Positions 1 through 9,020 are shown, counted from the stretch's first letter. The stretch is 64,000 nt of DNA from Pseudomonadota bacterium (GCA_021808195.1 JAKBCE010000020.1:4145-68144); one strand, 5' to 3'. The notes: generated from the letters alone by a model not told the origin. Numbers and translations are program-made.

Positions 1-1512
1 CGCACGCAGGTACTGAACCTCCTGCTGCAGGTCGGTCTCGGTCAGCGGGTGAGCGGCGAGCCAGCGCGCCGGGAAGGTGAGCTGCAGCGAGCGGGCGCTG
101 GCGGACACCTCAATCGGCGGCAGCGCGGCGCGCTCGCGTCCCCGGTGCAACAGCACCGCAAGGCGCAACAGCACAATCAGATACAGCGCATCTCGGTTCC
201 AGGGCGGCACCAGCTCGGCCAGCCCGTCGCGCGAGAGTTTGCGGCGGTGTGCGCCCACCACGCGGGCGAGCAGGCTTTGCTCGCCGCGGGAAAATCCCGG
301 CATGTCGGCGTTTTCGAGCAGATAGGCGCCGTGGCGATGATAACCACTGTGCGCGACGTCCAAGCCGATCTCATGCAGCCGGGCTGCCCACTTCAACACC
401 AGTTCGGCCGCGGGCTCGCCGCGCAGCCGCCACGACGGTCCGGCCCGCTCGAGAAATCGCAGCGCCGTCGCGGCGACGCGTTCGGCCTGCTCGGAGTCGA
501 CGTGGTAGCGCAGTTGCATGCTGCGCACGGTTCGCTCCCGGGCGTCCTCGGCCGTTTTGCGGCCGATCATGTCAAAGAGCAGTCCTTCGCGCAGCGCGCC
601 GTCGGCAATGCGCATCTCCTTCAGCCCGAGGACAGCGAAAACCTCGGCGAGAATTGCAAGGCCGCCGGGAAACACCGGTCGGCGGTCTTCGGTGATCGAC
701 GCCAGGCCGAGCGAGCGCGTGTGCCCGGCCGAGACCACGGCCTCGACGAGCCGCTCGAGGCTGGCCGCCGTAATCCGCGTGGCGCGCGGATTAATTTCGC
801 GCACGGCCTCGCCGATGGCACGGACCGTGCCGGAGCTGCCGGCGCAGTGCAGCCAGCCGCGCTCGCGAAATGCGCTGCGCAGCGGCGCGAGCTGCAGCCG
901 CGCAGCGAGTCGGGCTGCCGCCATACGCTTGGCGGAAATCTTCCCGTCCCCGAAGAAGCGCTCACTGACGACCACGCAACCGACGCGCAGGCTTTCCAGC
1001 TCGAGCGGGCGCAGACCCTGGCCGATGATCAGCTCGGTGCTGCCACCGCCGATGTCCACGATCAGGCGTCGCCCGGGCTCGGGTGGCAGATTGCTCGCGA
1101 CGCCCGCGTAGATCAGGCGCGCCTCTTCCCGGCCGGAGATGATTTCGATCGGATGCCCGAGTGCGGCCCGCGCACGCGCCAGGAATTTCTTCTTGTGGTG
1201 CGCCAGGCGCAAGGCACTGGTGCCCACGGCCCGCACGCTGCCGGCGCGCATGGCGCGCAGCCGCTGACCGAAGCGCTGCAGACAAACGATGGCGCGCTCG
1301 GCCACCGCAGCATCGATCTCGCCGTTCTCCTCCACGCCCGAGGCGAGCCGCACCATCTCGCGCAGCCGGTCTATGATGACCAGCTGGCCGTGGGAGTACT
1401 TCGCCACGACCATGTGGAAGCTGTTAGAGCCCAGGTCAACCGCCGCGAGGACATCGGGGCGGGTGCGGTCGGCGGGGCGCAGCGTGCGGGTTGCGCGGGG
1501 GGCCGGAGGCAC
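1..1512 (-). CDS. ppx: Exopolyphosphatase, Ppx/GppA family (3' end outside window)
   Basis: The protein hydrolyses terminal phosphates of polyphosphate, or pppGpp in the GppA branch. Reading leftward from about 1512, the frame stays open to base 1, so the C-terminus is cut off. The N-terminal motif VDLGSNSFHMVV (about 1400-1440) and the second phosphate loop VDIGGGSTELI (about 1040-1075) are the ASKHA-fold signatures of this family. A C-terminal HD-type region follows, with HEIGLDVAHSGYHRHGAYL near 330-400. The proposed start is a GTG 15 nt after the erpA stop; other starts are possible because the first 25 residues are not conserved. It is the last visible gene of a leftward run with tyrA, rppH and erpA. 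Family assignment is firm; Ppx versus GppA specificity is inferred. Confidence 0.88.
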   Translation of the reverse strand, partial: MPPAPRATRTLRPADRTRPDVLAAVDLGSNSFHMVVAKYSHGQLVIIDRLREMVRLASGVEENGEIDAAVAERAIVCLQRFGQRLRAMRAGSVRAVGTSALRLAHHKKKFLARARAALGHPIEIISGREEARLIYAGVASNLPPEPGRRLIVDIGGGSTELIIGQGLRPLELESLRVGCVVVSERFFGDGKISAKRMAAARLAARLQLAPLRSAFRERGWLHCAGSSGTVRAIGEAVREINPRATRITAASLERLVEAVVSAGHTRSLGLASITEDRRPVFPGGLAILAEVFAVLGLKEMRIADGALREGLLFDMIGRKTAEDARERTVRSMQLRYHVDSEQAERVAATALRFLERAGPSWRLRGEPAAELVLKWAARLHEIGLDVAHSGYHRHGAYLLENADMPGFSRGEQSLLARVVGAHRRKLSRDGLAELVPPWNRDALYLIVLLRLAVLLHRGRERAALPPIEVSASARSLQLTFPARWLAAHPLTETDLQQEVQYLRA

Positions 1513-1527
1513 GCTGCGAGCCGCCGG

Positions 1528-1881
1528 TCAGGCGGAGAACGAGGAGCCGCAGCCGCAGGTGGTCGTCGCGTTGGGGTTGCGGATCACGAACTGCGCTCCG
1601 TCGAGCCCCTCGCGGTAATCGATCTCTGCTCCCATCAGATACTGCGCGCTCATCGGGTCGACAAGCAGCTTCACGCCCTGGTTTTCGACACAGGCATCCC
1701 CATCCTGGACCTGCTCATCGAATTCGAAGCCATACTGAAGACCCGAGCAGCCGCCGCCCTGCACGAACACCCGCAGCATCAGATTGGGATTGCCTTCGCC
1801 ACGGATCAGTTCGCCGACCTTGCGCGCGGCCGCGTCGGTGAAGATGAGCTCAACGTCTGAGGTGAGTTCGGTGGTATTCAT
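1528..1881 (-). CDS. erpA: Iron-sulfur cluster insertion protein ErpA
   Basis: An A-type carrier that hands Fe-S clusters to apoproteins such as isoprenoid-pathway enzymes. The 117 aa length is typical. The three ligand cysteines are visible: C45 in GGGCSGLQY, and C109 and C111 in the C-terminal CGCGSSF. The proline-rich N-terminal extensions of SufA/IscA relatives are absent. The ATG start follows a clear gap from the DUF6776-like gene (65 nt). It lies directly upstream of ppx on the same strand. Confidence 0.93.
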   Translation of the reverse strand: MNTTELTSDVELIFTDAAARKVGELIRGEGNPNLMLRVFVQGGGCSGLQYGFEFDEQVQDGDACVENQGVKLLVDPMSAQYLMGAEIDYREGLDGAQFVIRNPNATTTCGCGSSFSA

Positions 1882-1946
1882 GCCGGCAGTCTAGGAGCTG
1901 AGGGCGCTGAGGTCAAAATCCCCTGCCGCGGGCGGCTCGAGGCGGC

Positions 1947-2672
1947 CTAGGGGACCGAGACGGCGCTCCATGGATAGGACTGCACGAGCGGCGCGATGTT
2001 CGTACGGCTTGAGCGGACCGTGACGGTGAGACGCAGCGGCCTGAACCCGGGCGGCAGGACAATGACCTCTTTGAATTCCTGGTAATACCGAAAGCGGTAT
2101 TTCAGATCGGTCGGCTTGCCGGTCAACGTCCGGTTGCCGAGCGTGGTCTCGCCCGGGCCCTGTCCCTCGACCGTGAAGCTCAGCGCCCCGCTGACCTCGC
2201 CGTCGGGGCGGTCGGCTCGCAGCAATGAGATGTCGACGTGAAAGTGCAGCGGCCGTTTGCCCGCCGAGAGCAGCACTTCCCCGACGCGCAGCCCAACCGG
2301 CGGCGCCCCCTGTGCGACCACGCCGCGATAGAAAGCCAGTTTCTCCTGCTGCCGGGCGATCTGAGCCTGCAGCTGGGCGATGGTCCGGGTGACGACCTGC
2401 TCCGCGTGGGCATGCCCGGCGTTGAGCGTCTGCAGCTCGACGACGTGGGCCTGCAGGGCGCGATTATTTCCCCGCAGCGCCGCGATCTGCCCGCGCAGGA
2501 CATCGTGCTCGTGCAGCGCGGCCAGAATGCTGTACCCGGCACTGAAGCGGCCGATCTCAAACGCCAGGTAAAGCACTACTGCCGCACCGAGCGCCAACCC
2601 GATGCGCATCGAGCGCCGCTGCCAGGGTCTGCGGCGCTCGTCGGAATCGGTGGCGGGCGCCGGCTGATTCAC
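1947..2672 (-). CDS. DUF6776-like membrane-anchored coiled-coil protein
   Basis: 241 aa. A basic N-terminus is followed by one membrane segment (about residues 24-46, IGLALGAAVVLYLAFEIGRF), then a coiled coil rich in Q, L and A (about 50-115), then a beta-rich C-terminal domain presumably in the periplasm. The layout fits the DUF6776 family often found beside erpA in gammaproteobacteria; this assignment is from recalled neighbourhood and architecture and has not been searched. The start is a GTG overlapping the rppH stop by 4 nt (GTGA), so translation is probably coupled to rppH. The function is unknown; an envelope scaffold role is only a guess. Confidence 0.65.
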   Translation of the reverse strand: MNQPAPATDSDERRRPWQRRSMRIGLALGAAVVLYLAFEIGRFSAGYSILAALHEHDVLRGQIAALRGNNRALQAHVVELQTLNAGHAHAEQVVTRTIAQLQAQIARQQEKLAFYRGVVAQGAPPVGLRVGEVLLSAGKRPLHFHVDISLLRADRPDGEVSGALSFTVEGQGPGETTLGNRTLTGKPTDLKYRFRYYQEFKEVIVLPPGFRPLRLTVTVRSSRTNIAPLVQSYPWSAVSVP

Positions 2673-3235
2673 GGTCTCTTGTCCATCGCCGGCACGGGGC
2701 GTGAGCGCTGGGTGAACTCATTCCACCATTGCGGCAACGCTGGCTGTCCGGTCGGGAAAGCCATGGGCGCCAGCTCCGTGAGCGCACGCTGATAGACCCT
2801 GCGCTTGAAGTAGATCACCTCGCGCACCGGCTCCCAGAAATCCGCCCAGCGCCACTCGTCGAATTCCGGCTCGGCAGTGCTCTCAAAGTCGAAGGCCGCC
2901 ACCTCGTGCCGCAGCCGCAGCAGGAACCAGCGCTGCTTCTGCCCGATGCACAAGGGGTGCCGGTTGCGCCGGATGTAGCGTGGCGGCAGGCGGTAGCGCA
3001 GCCAGCGCGCGGTGCGCCCGAGCAACTCGACATCCGGGGCCGCGAGGCCGACTTCCTCGTGCAACTCACGGAACACGGCCTGCTCGAGACTCTCACCGGT
3101 GCGAATCCCGCCCTGCGGGAACTGCCAGCCCTTGCCGCCGGCACGGCGGCCGAGAAATACATCGCCATCGCGGCGCATGAGCACGATGCCCACGTTCGCG
3201 CGGAATCCATCCGCATCGATGATGTCGCTCGTCAT
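2669..3235 (-). CDS. rppH: RNA pyrophosphohydrolase (Nudix)
   Basis: RppH removes pyrophosphate from 5'-triphosphate RNA and so starts mRNA decay. From the ATG at 3235 the protein is 188 aa. The Nudix box is complete: G42, E48, R56-E57 and E60-E61-x-G63-L64 in GGIRTGESLEQAVFRELHEE. The N-terminal MTSDIIDADGFR and the internal GWQFPQGG are characteristic of RppH over other Nudix enzymes. A start 27 nt upstream (3262) is also open, but the conserved N-terminus begins at 3235. The gene ends in a GTGA overlap with the next gene and lies 41 nt after tyrA. Confidence 0.93.
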   Translation of the reverse strand: MTSDIIDADGFRANVGIVLMRRDGDVFLGRRAGGKGWQFPQGGIRTGESLEQAVFRELHEEVGLAAPDVELLGRTARWLRYRLPPRYIRRNRHPLCIGQKQRWFLLRLRHEVAAFDFESTAEPEFDEWRWADFWEPVREVIYFKRRVYQRALTELAPMAFPTGQPALPQWWNEFTQRSRPVPAMDKRP

Positions 3236-3276
3236 GCCCTCGTCTGACCCCTCGGCGCTCATTCCGTTCGCATCCT

Positions 3277-4401
3277 CTAGGCGCGCCGCTCGGCGACCGA
3301 GCGGCGGTCGGCGAGATAATCGCGGCCCTGACGCATCAGGGCGCCGAATGTGTCGTGATCGCGCGAGAGCACGGCCGTATGGATGCGCTCGACGGCCTTG
3401 AGCAGTGCCGCGAGTGACTCCGCGCCATAATCATTGAGACTTTGGATCTCGTAGTACAGGTCGGGGCTCTCCTGCGCCACGCAGCTCGCCACGTCGAGCT
3501 GCGCATCGAAGGTCGTGCTCGACATGCGCGCCAGTTTCGGTGCCGCCTCGCCGCTTTCGGCAAGCGCAGTGAAGAACGCGATATTCACCGCGTGCGACAG
3601 CCCGAGCACATAGGCGATCAGCCGGTCGTGGTCATCGAGACTCATCACCACCTGCTCGGCCATCGTCGGGGCGAACAGTTCGCGCACCGCGGACAGCGCC
3701 TCGGCATGGCCGAGATCGACAAAAATGACATGCCTGCCGGAGAGCAGTTCGGTATCCGGTCCGAACATCGGATGCACCGAGGCAACCCGGCAGCCGTGCG
3801 AGCGCAGCGCCTGCAGCCCTGCACGCAGGGGGGATTTGAGCGAACCAACATCGAAGATGACGCCGCGCGGGCGGCGCAGCGCCAGATCACGCAGGATGGC
3901 ATCGGTCGCACCAAGCGGCGTCGCGAGCACGATGAAATCCTGCGACAGATCGCTCTGGTGCCAATCAGCCACGCGCGGCACGCCGTCGACACCGCCATGC
4001 GGATCGGCCACCTCGACGCTAAAGCCCTGCGAACTGAGAAACTGTACGAACCAGCGGCCCATCTTGCCGCCGCCGCCGACGACGAGTGCGCGACGACCCG
4101 AGCCGGCGCCGTGCGCCGCGACACTCGCCTGCTCCTGCGTCGTGAGTGAGGCGCGGATCAGCAGCCGCAGCAACTCCTCGGCAAGCGCCGGCGAGAGGCC
4201 AAGCTCGGCTGCGGCATCGCGCGCGCCCATGATCACTTCGCGCTCGCGGCCATAATCGCGGGTGGGATGCCCGGTGGCACGCTTGACCCGCGCCACCTGC
4301 GCGCTCAACGCCTTGCGCTCGGCCGCCAGCCGGATGAATTGGCGGTCGAGCTCCGTGAGCCTGCGGCGCAAATCATCCAGAGTCACATCATCGCCACTCA
4401 T
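3277..4401 (-). CDS. tyrA: Bifunctional chorismate mutase / prephenate dehydrogenase (T-protein)
   Basis: Converts chorismate to prephenate and then to 4-hydroxyphenylpyruvate in tyrosine synthesis. It is 374 aa, as expected for E. coli-type TyrA. Residues 5-90 form an AroQ-type chorismate mutase helix bundle ([20 protein letters not shown] and an RDYGREREV segment). Residues 104-370 are the NAD-binding dehydrogenase with the Rossmann loop [12 protein letters not shown] (107-118). HPMFGPD, with a catalytic-region His, follows. It is the first gene of the leftward run to rppH, erpA and ppx, and is divergent from pdxH. Confidence 0.93.
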   Translation of the reverse strand: MSGDDVTLDDLRRRLTELDRQFIRLAAERKALSAQVARVKRATGHPTRDYGREREVIMGARDAAAELGLSPALAEELLRLLIRASLTTQEQASVAAHGAGSGRRALVVGGGGKMGRWFVQFLSSQGFSVEVADPHGGVDGVPRVADWHQSDLSQDFIVLATPLGATDAILRDLALRRPRGVIFDVGSLKSPLRAGLQALRSHGCRVASVHPMFGPDTELLSGRHVIFVDLGHAEALSAVRELFAPTMAEQVVMSLDDHDRLIAYVLGLSHAVNIAFFTALAESGEAAPKLARMSSTTFDAQLDVASCVAQESPDLYYEIQSLNDYGAESLAALLKAVERIHTAVLSRDHDTFGALMRQGRDYLADRRSVAERRA

Positions 4402-4524
4402 GCTGGACTATCCGAAACCGTAAAGCAGTTCGCATCTGCCTTACTTGTAGCGAGCCGGCGTCGGCATCGCAAGTCGAATTTCGATTCTGTCGTGCGGCGG
4501 CGCCGATCCTTTACCATATCAGGC

Positions 4525-5211
4525 ATGTCCACGCTCACTGAACTGTCCGCGGGCCCTGCACCCGCCGACCCACTCGCCGTGCTCGCGCGGTGGCTCGCCG
4601 AAGCCCGCGCTCTGCACATTCAGCCCAATCCGAACGCCATGGTGCTCGCCACCTGCGACGCTGCGGGTCTCCCCTCGGCGCGAGTCGTGCTGTGTAAGGG
4701 CCTTGCAGTCGCACCGGGCTATCTTGCGTTCTATACCAACTACCAGTCCCGCAAGGGCCAGGAGCTCGCCGTCAACGGCCGAGCTGCTGCGGTATTTCAT
4801 TGGGACACGCTGCATCGGCAGGTACGCGTGGAGGGTCCGGTGGTGCGCGCACCGGCGCAGGACAGCGACGAGTACTTCGCCTCGCGCCCCTGGCAAAGCC
4901 GACTCGGCGCGTGGGCCAGTGCTCAGAGCCAGCCGGCCGAATCGCGCCAAGCGCTCGAACGCGCACTCACGGCAACGGCGGAACGCTTCGGGGCGCCGCC
5001 GCCCGACTCGGTGCCCACCGAAACACCGTTCGCGGGAAAGATTCCAAGACCGCCACACTGGGGCGGTTACCGCCTGTGGGCCGAATCGGTGGAGTTGTGG
5101 GTGGAGGGCGCGGCGCGCATTCACGATCGGCTGCTCTGGAACCGACAGCTGAGGCCAGTCGAGACGGGGTTCGATGCCTCGGCCTGGCAAGTGAGCCGAC
5201 TGCAGCCCTGA
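4525..5211 (+). CDS. pdxH: Pyridoxamine 5'-phosphate oxidase
   Basis: An FMN oxidase making pyridoxal 5'-phosphate from PNP or PMP. The 228 aa length is normal. Family signatures are visible: PNAMVLATCD near the N-terminus, RVVLCKG, FYTNYQSRKGQEL (FMN/phosphate contacts), and a C-terminal RIHDRLLW. The frame is open back to 4267, but the upstream part overlaps the 5' end of tyrA and reads like no known domain; ATG 4525 gives the family N-terminus. It converges on rsmE with only 9 nt between stop codons. Confidence 0.95.
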   Translation: MSTLTELSAGPAPADPLAVLARWLAEARALHIQPNPNAMVLATCDAAGLPSARVVLCKGLAVAPGYLAFYTNYQSRKGQELAVNGRAAAVFHWDTLHRQVRVEGPVVRAPAQDSDEYFASRPWQSRLGAWASAQSQPAESRQALERALTATAERFGAPPPDSVPTETPFAGKIPRPPHWGGYRLWAESVELWVEGAARIHDRLLWNRQLRPVETGFDASAWQVSRLQP

Positions 5212-5220
5212 GAGCCGCCC

Positions 5221-5952
5221 TCAGAGATCGCCAAAGCGTTGCTGCAGCAGCGCCAGCGCGACGACGGCTGCCGTCTCTGTGCGCAGCACACGCGGACCGA
5301 GACGCACCGACTCGAATCCGCTCGCAGCGGCCGCACGCACCTCGGCCTCGGCAAGGCCACCCTCTGGCCCGATCAGCACGAGCACCTCGGCTGCCGCACT
5401 CGGCAGCGCGGCGAGGCCCGCGGCGCCCTGCGGACTGAGCAGCACCCGCACGCCCCCGGCGGGCAGCGCAGCAAGCCAGGCACTGAGCGAAAGCGGCGTG
5501 CTGACCTCGGGAACCTGACTGCGTCCGCTTTGCTCGCAGGCAGCCACCGCAATGCGCTGCCAATGACGCTGCTTGTTGCGCGCCTGTGCCTCATCGAGCC
5601 GCACGACGCTGCGCTCGCTCAGCACCGGCACGATGCCGGTGACCCCGAGTTCGACGGCCTTCTGCACGACCCAATCCATGCGCTCCCCGCGCGAGACCGC
5701 CTGGGCGAGCGTCAGCTGCAACGGCGATTCGCTCTGGCGCTCCTGCCGCTCGCCGAGCGCGACGAGCACCTCGCCTTTGCGCACCGCTTCGATCCGGCCG
5801 GCGTATTCCCCGCCCACACCGTCGAACACAGCGAGCTCAGCACCCACCCCGAGGCGCAGCACCCGTGAGATGTGTCCGGCCGTCTCGCCCTGAATGGCGC
5901 AGCGGCCGTGCGGGCTGAGCGGGCCCGGCACATGGACGCGGGTCACGCGCAT
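5221..5952 (-). CDS. rsmE: 16S rRNA (uracil-1498-N3)-methyltransferase
   Basis: SAM-dependent enzyme that methylates U1498 of 16S rRNA. It is 243 aa. The PUA-like N-terminal domain begins with MRVTRVHVPG. The SPOUT trefoil-knot C-terminus carries the motifs LIGPEGGLAEAEV and LGPRVLRTETA, which hold the SAM-binding knot. QAVSRGERMDWVVQKAVELGV in the middle is also characteristic. The gene is divergent from ampD across about 190 bp. Confidence 0.95.
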   Translation of the reverse strand: MRVTRVHVPGPLSPHGRCAIQGETAGHISRVLRLGVGAELAVFDGVGGEYAGRIEAVRKGEVLVALGERQERQSESPLQLTLAQAVSRGERMDWVVQKAVELGVTGIVPVLSERSVVRLDEAQARNKQRHWQRIAVAACEQSGRSQVPEVSTPLSLSAWLAALPAGGVRVLLSPQGAAGLAALPSAAAEVLVLIGPEGGLAEAEVRAAAASGFESVRLGPRVLRTETAAVVALALLQQRFGDL

Positions 5953-6140
5953 GCGGCAGCCTCAACGCCTCGACGAGCAGCGGCGCACACACGGCATGCC
6001 GGCCCATCAATCCACACTGGGCACGCGGAGTGCCCGCGGCGACGCAGATCGCGTTTCAGACGGGTGACATCCGCAGTTCGCATACGACGATTGTGGCATG
6101 ATCGGCCTGCAAGGCGGGATGCGCCCCCGCCGCACTATCC

Positions 6141-6734
6141 GTGAGCACTGCGATTCGCTCCCCTGCAATCGATACCGCCACTGGTTTGCTGGCCGGCGTG
6201 CGCCAAGTGCTCTCGCCGCATCATGATGCACGCCCCGCAGGGGTACTGCCGGAGCTGATTGTCATCCACGGGATCAGCCTGCCGCCGGGTCAGTTTGGCG
6301 GCCCGTGGATCGACCGGTTGTTTACCGGCAATGTGCCCCGGGATGCGCCGGGGAGCCTGCGCGAGGTAGCGGGGCTGCGCGTCTCGGCGCATGTTCTGGT
6401 GCGGCGCGACGGCACACTGACTCAGTACGTCAGCTTCGGCCGGCGTGCCTGGCACGCCGGCCAATCTCAGTACCAGGGCCGCCCGGCCTGCAATGACTTC
6501 TCGATCGGCATCGAGCTCGAAGGAACGGACACGACCCCCTATACCGATGCGCAATACGAGAGCCTCGCCGCGCTGGTGGCGAGACTTCTGGCCACCTACC
6601 CCACCTTGGCAAGCGAGCGCATCACCGGACACAGCGACATCGCACCGGCACGCAAGAGCGATCCCGGCCCGGCCTTCGATTGGACTCGCTGGCGAGCCCT
6701 GCTGCGCAGCGGCATGCAGGAGCTGGCCGAGTGA
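6141..6734 (+). CDS. ampD: 1,6-anhydro-N-acetylmuramyl-L-alanine amidase AmpD
   Basis: A cytoplasmic zinc amidase of peptidoglycan recycling; it cleaves anhydro-muropeptides and so limits AmpR-type beta-lactamase induction where that system exists. 197 aa, amidase_2 fold. The likely zinc ligands are H43 (IVIHGISLPPG), H164 (GHSDIAP) and D174 (KSDPGPAFDW). SAHVLVRRDGTLTQYV and AWHAGQSQ are family hallmarks. No signal peptide is seen, as expected for AmpD and unlike AmiD. The GTG start is the one that gives the usual family length. No ampE follows. Confidence 0.94.
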   Translation: MSTAIRSPAIDTATGLLAGVRQVLSPHHDARPAGVLPELIVIHGISLPPGQFGGPWIDRLFTGNVPRDAPGSLREVAGLRVSAHVLVRRDGTLTQYVSFGRRAWHAGQSQYQGRPACNDFSIGIELEGTDTTPYTDAQYESLAALVARLLATYPTLASERITGHSDIAPARKSDPGPAFDWTRWRALLRSGMQELAE

Positions 6735-6768
6735 ACGTTGCGTGATCGCAACGGATCAGGGAAATTGC

Positions 6769-6796
6769 TTGACTAAGACTATGGGCGGGATACCAT
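6769..6796 (+). promoter_or_regulatory. Possible sigma-70 promoter downstream of ampD
   Basis: A -35-like TTGACT (6769-6774) and a -10-like TACCAT (6791-6796) are 16 nt apart. The predicted transcript would start near 6803 and run about 120 nt into the perfect terminator at 6886-6922. The -10 is weak (4 of 6), so this is a prediction. Confidence 0.4.
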
Positions 6797-6802
6797 CGAC
6801 GC

Positions 6803-6922
6803 AACATCGCTGCACCTAAAAAAGCGTCGGAGAGCAGCATCGAGGATTGCGCGGCGGATCAGCCGAGCACGGGTCGAGGGGGGAGACAGGGCCGCATGAG
6901 TCATCATGCGGCCCTGTTTTTT
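6803..6922 (+). ncRNA. Candidate small RNA between ampD and the CBS-domain gene
   Basis: The 339-nt gap holds no supported reading frame but has a promoter-like pair (6769-6796) and an unusually perfect intrinsic terminator (6886-6922). A transcript of about 120 nt would contain an A-rich loop (ctaaaaaagcg, 6816-6826) flanked by complementary CGACGC (6797-6802) and GCGTCG (6824-6829) and several GC-rich short stems. It could instead be the 3' end of ampD mRNA with a far-downstream terminator. No known RNA family is recognised. Confidence 0.4.
6886..6922 (+). terminator. Strong rho-independent terminator
   Basis: A 14-bp perfect stem (6886-6899 pairs with 6904-6917) closes a GTCA tetraloop (6900-6903) and is followed by six T (6917-6922). 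It ends either ampD mRNA or the candidate small RNA, and lies about 150 nt before the CBS gene start. Confidence 0.88.
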
Positions 6923-7073
6923 GGGCGATGCGATTCAATCCACAATCGAACCGATTGCGCCGCTTGGTTGCGGAACTCTGCGCCGCGCTTGGGTCAAAGA
7001 GGAGTGCCCAATCACCGCGCCGCTGCCAACGCAGATGCGCCGCACAGATGCGCCGCAGACTGAAGGGAGGCGA

Positions 7074-7643
7074 ATGATGTTCGACCTAGAATCCGCGAGC
7101 GATGAGCCCGACGTCCGCTCGCGTCCCGTTGAGCCACTGCAGATCGCGACGCTCGAGGCGCCGCGCCGGCCTGCGCCGCCGAAACGGCCGCGCGTCGCTC
7201 CGCACGACCCGGCCATACGCGTCATGACCGATTTTTCCATGCAGAACCCCGTGCTCGTCAGTGCCGAGCGACTGATCGATGAAGCGCTGCGCGACATGAT
7301 GGTGGCTGGCGTCAGGGCGTTACTGGTGATACGCGCAGACAGAGTGATCGGCCTGATCACCTCCTACGACATCCAGGGAGAGCGTCCCCTGCAGTTCCTG
7401 AACAATGCCGGCTTCACGCGTCACGACGAGATTCAGGTCGGCCACATCATGACACCCTGGGAGCGCATGCCCACCCTGGACTGGGAGGCGGTACGGACCG
7501 CATGCGTTCAGGATATTGCCGAGCACTTCGGCGCCCAACGCGCCCCGACGCACATCGTCGTGCTCGAGCGCGCCGAACACGGCGGCACGATCGTTCGCGG
7601 CCTGTTCTCGCGGACGCAGCTCGAACGTCAGCTCACCGCGTAG
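7074..7643 (+). CDS. CBS-domain protein
   Basis: 189 aa. After a proline-rich N-terminus (residues 1-50) the protein has two CBS motifs in tandem: RVMTDFSMQNPVLVSAERLIDEAL...RADRVIGLITSYDI (about 50-97) and VGHIMTPWERMPTLDWEAV...IVRGLFSRTQLERQL (about 112-187). Such pairs bind adenine nucleotides and regulate partners; no catalytic domain is attached here. The ATG at 7074 is chosen because GGGAGG lies 4 nt upstream (about 7064-7069); the frame is open further upstream through the terminator. The partner is unknown. Confidence 0.8.
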   Translation: MMFDLESASDEPDVRSRPVEPLQIATLEAPRRPAPPKRPRVAPHDPAIRVMTDFSMQNPVLVSAERLIDEALRDMMVAGVRALLVIRADRVIGLITSYDIQGERPLQFLNNAGFTRHDEIQVGHIMTPWERMPTLDWEAVRTACVQDIAEHFGAQRAPTHIVVLERAEHGGTIVRGLFSRTQLERQLTA

Positions 7644-7671
7644 CGTCGAGAGCCCGGCCGCGCTCGCCAGC

Positions 7672-8376
7672 CTAGCCGGCCGGAACGCGCGACACGGAAC
7701 CGGCACCCTCGATCTGAGTCGAGACGTGTGCCGGATTCGAGTGCAATCGCACCTTCCCCGCGCCCTCGATGCGAACAGACACGCTGTCGGTCGGCGCGAT
7801 CGCAACATTGCCGCTTCCTTCGATGCGAACGCGCGCCCGCTGCACGCTCAACTGCCCGAGGTGCACATTACCCGCCCCGTGAATCACCACGGAGAGATCA
7901 TTGACGTTGCCCGTACCATGCACCGCGGCACTGCCGTTGATCGTCAAGACAAGTCGATCCTGATGCAGTTGATCGAGCTGGATGTTCGCACTACCGGCGA
8001 CGTCGATCACACGCAACGCCGGGCCGGTGAGGTCCACGTGCACCGTGTCTTCAACCCCGGTGCCGAAACTGATGCAGAACGGGATCAGCGAAAAGCACGA
8101 GTGCGGCTTGGCGCCGATCCGGCCATGACTGACCACGAGCTCGCGTAGGGTACGCGGCGGTGCGCTGATGGTCAGTCGCCACGTCGTGCCCGGATGGTAT
8201 TGCACGTCGGCAGGTACGGCGAGGACCAGCGAATCGGAATGCCACGGATAAGTCCGTTCGACCCTCGCGTTGCCGCTGGCGTGCGCCAGCCTCGGGCACA
8301 CCGCGCCCAGCGCTGCGAGCCCGACGGCAAGGTAGACGGACAGACCGCTCAAGACGAGTCGGGTCATGCGGTTCAT
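7672..8376 (-). CDS. Secreted GIN-domain (DUF2807-type) protein
   Basis: 234 aa from the ATG at 8376, preceded by GAGAGG. Residues 1-32 form a signal peptide (MNRMTRLVLSGLSVYLAVGLAAL, cleavage near AHASG). The rest is a right-handed beta-helix-like repeat rich in G, N and V: repeated units IxGSGNV, IHGAGNVHL, IEGSGNVAI, IEGAGKVRL. This pattern is that of the GIN/DUF2807 'putative auto-transporter adhesin' family. It is likely periplasmic or surface-exposed; function unknown. Its 3' end meets the CBS gene end-to-end (28 nt gap). Confidence 0.75.
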   Translation of the reverse strand: MNRMTRLVLSGLSVYLAVGLAALGAVCPRLAHASGNARVERTYPWHSDSLVLAVPADVQYHPGTTWRLTISAPPRTLRELVVSHGRIGAKPHSCFSLIPFCISFGTGVEDTVHVDLTGPALRVIDVAGSANIQLDQLHQDRLVLTINGSAAVHGTGNVNDLSVVIHGAGNVHLGQLSVQRARVRIEGSGNVAIAPTDSVSVRIEGAGKVRLHSNPAHVSTQIEGAGSVSRVPAG

Positions 8377-8465
8377 AAGCCTCTCCGGTTGCGAATGAAC
8401 GCAGAACACGCCCGCGCGCGGAAAGTTGCGCCCGGGGCGCGGCACGCCCCCCCGGGCAAGCTCGC

Positions 8466-9020
8466 TCAGCCCGCGCGCTCGTGCCGCCAGAGCACCTCGC
8501 CGCCGCGCTCATGGCGGGCCAGCACCCGGGCGAGCACGAAGAGCAGATCGGAGAGCCGGTTCAGATAGTGCAGCGCGTGCGGATTGACCGTTTCCGTGCG
8601 GGCCAGTGTCCACACCCGCCGCTCGGCGCGGCGGGCAACGGTGCGGGCCAGGTGACAGAGCGCGGCGGCCGGCCCGCCGCCGGGCAAGATGAATTCCTTC
8701 AACGGCGGTAGATCTGCGTTGAAGGCATCGAGGGTGCGCTCGAGCCACTCCACCTGCGCCGCCGCGAGGACCACGTGCCCGGGAATACACAATTCCCCGC
8801 CGAGATCAAAAAGCTGGTGCTGCACCTCGGTGAGACACTCGGCGATCCCCGCGGCGAGAGCCGGCTGCGCGAGCAGCGTGCCGAGCACGCTGTTGAGTTC
8901 ATCTACCGTGCCGAAGGCCTCCACCCGCGCGCTGTCCTTGCGCACGCGCGTGCCGTCACCGAGGCCGGTGGTGCCGTCATCGCCGGTGCGCGTGTAAATC
9001 TTGCTGAGTCGATTGCCCAT
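8466..9020 (-). CDS. Corrinoid (cob(I)alamin) adenosyltransferase, PduO type
   Basis: Transfers the adenosyl group of ATP to cob(I)alamin, producing the B12 coenzyme. 184 aa. Motifs KIYTRTGDDGTTGLGDG at the N-terminus, RVEAFGTVDELNS, ARRAERRV and YLNRLSDLLFVLAR are those of the PduO/CobA2 family (ATP site and subunit interface). The frame is open 150 nt further upstream, but the family N-terminus begins with MGNRLSKIYTRTG at 9020. It is divergent from the HisN-type gene. No other B12 gene lies nearby, so it probably serves salvage. Confidence 0.92.
   Translation of the reverse strand: MGNRLSKIYTRTGDDGTTGLGDGTRVRKDSARVEAFGTVDELNSVLGTLLAQPALAAGIAECLTEVQHQLFDLGGELCIPGHVVLAAAQVEWLERTLDAFNADLPPLKEFILPGGGPAAALCHLARTVARRAERRVWTLARTETVNPHALHYLNRLSDLLFVLARVLARHERGGEVLWRHERAG

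Noticed and set aside
49..1860. 603-codon + strand open frame
   Set aside because: It lies antisense to ppx and erpA, whose motifs are unmistakable. High-GC DNA keeps antisense frames open.
4267..4524. N-terminal extension of PdxH
   Set aside because: It overlaps the 5' end of tyrA and has no family resemblance; ATG 4525 gives the conserved start.
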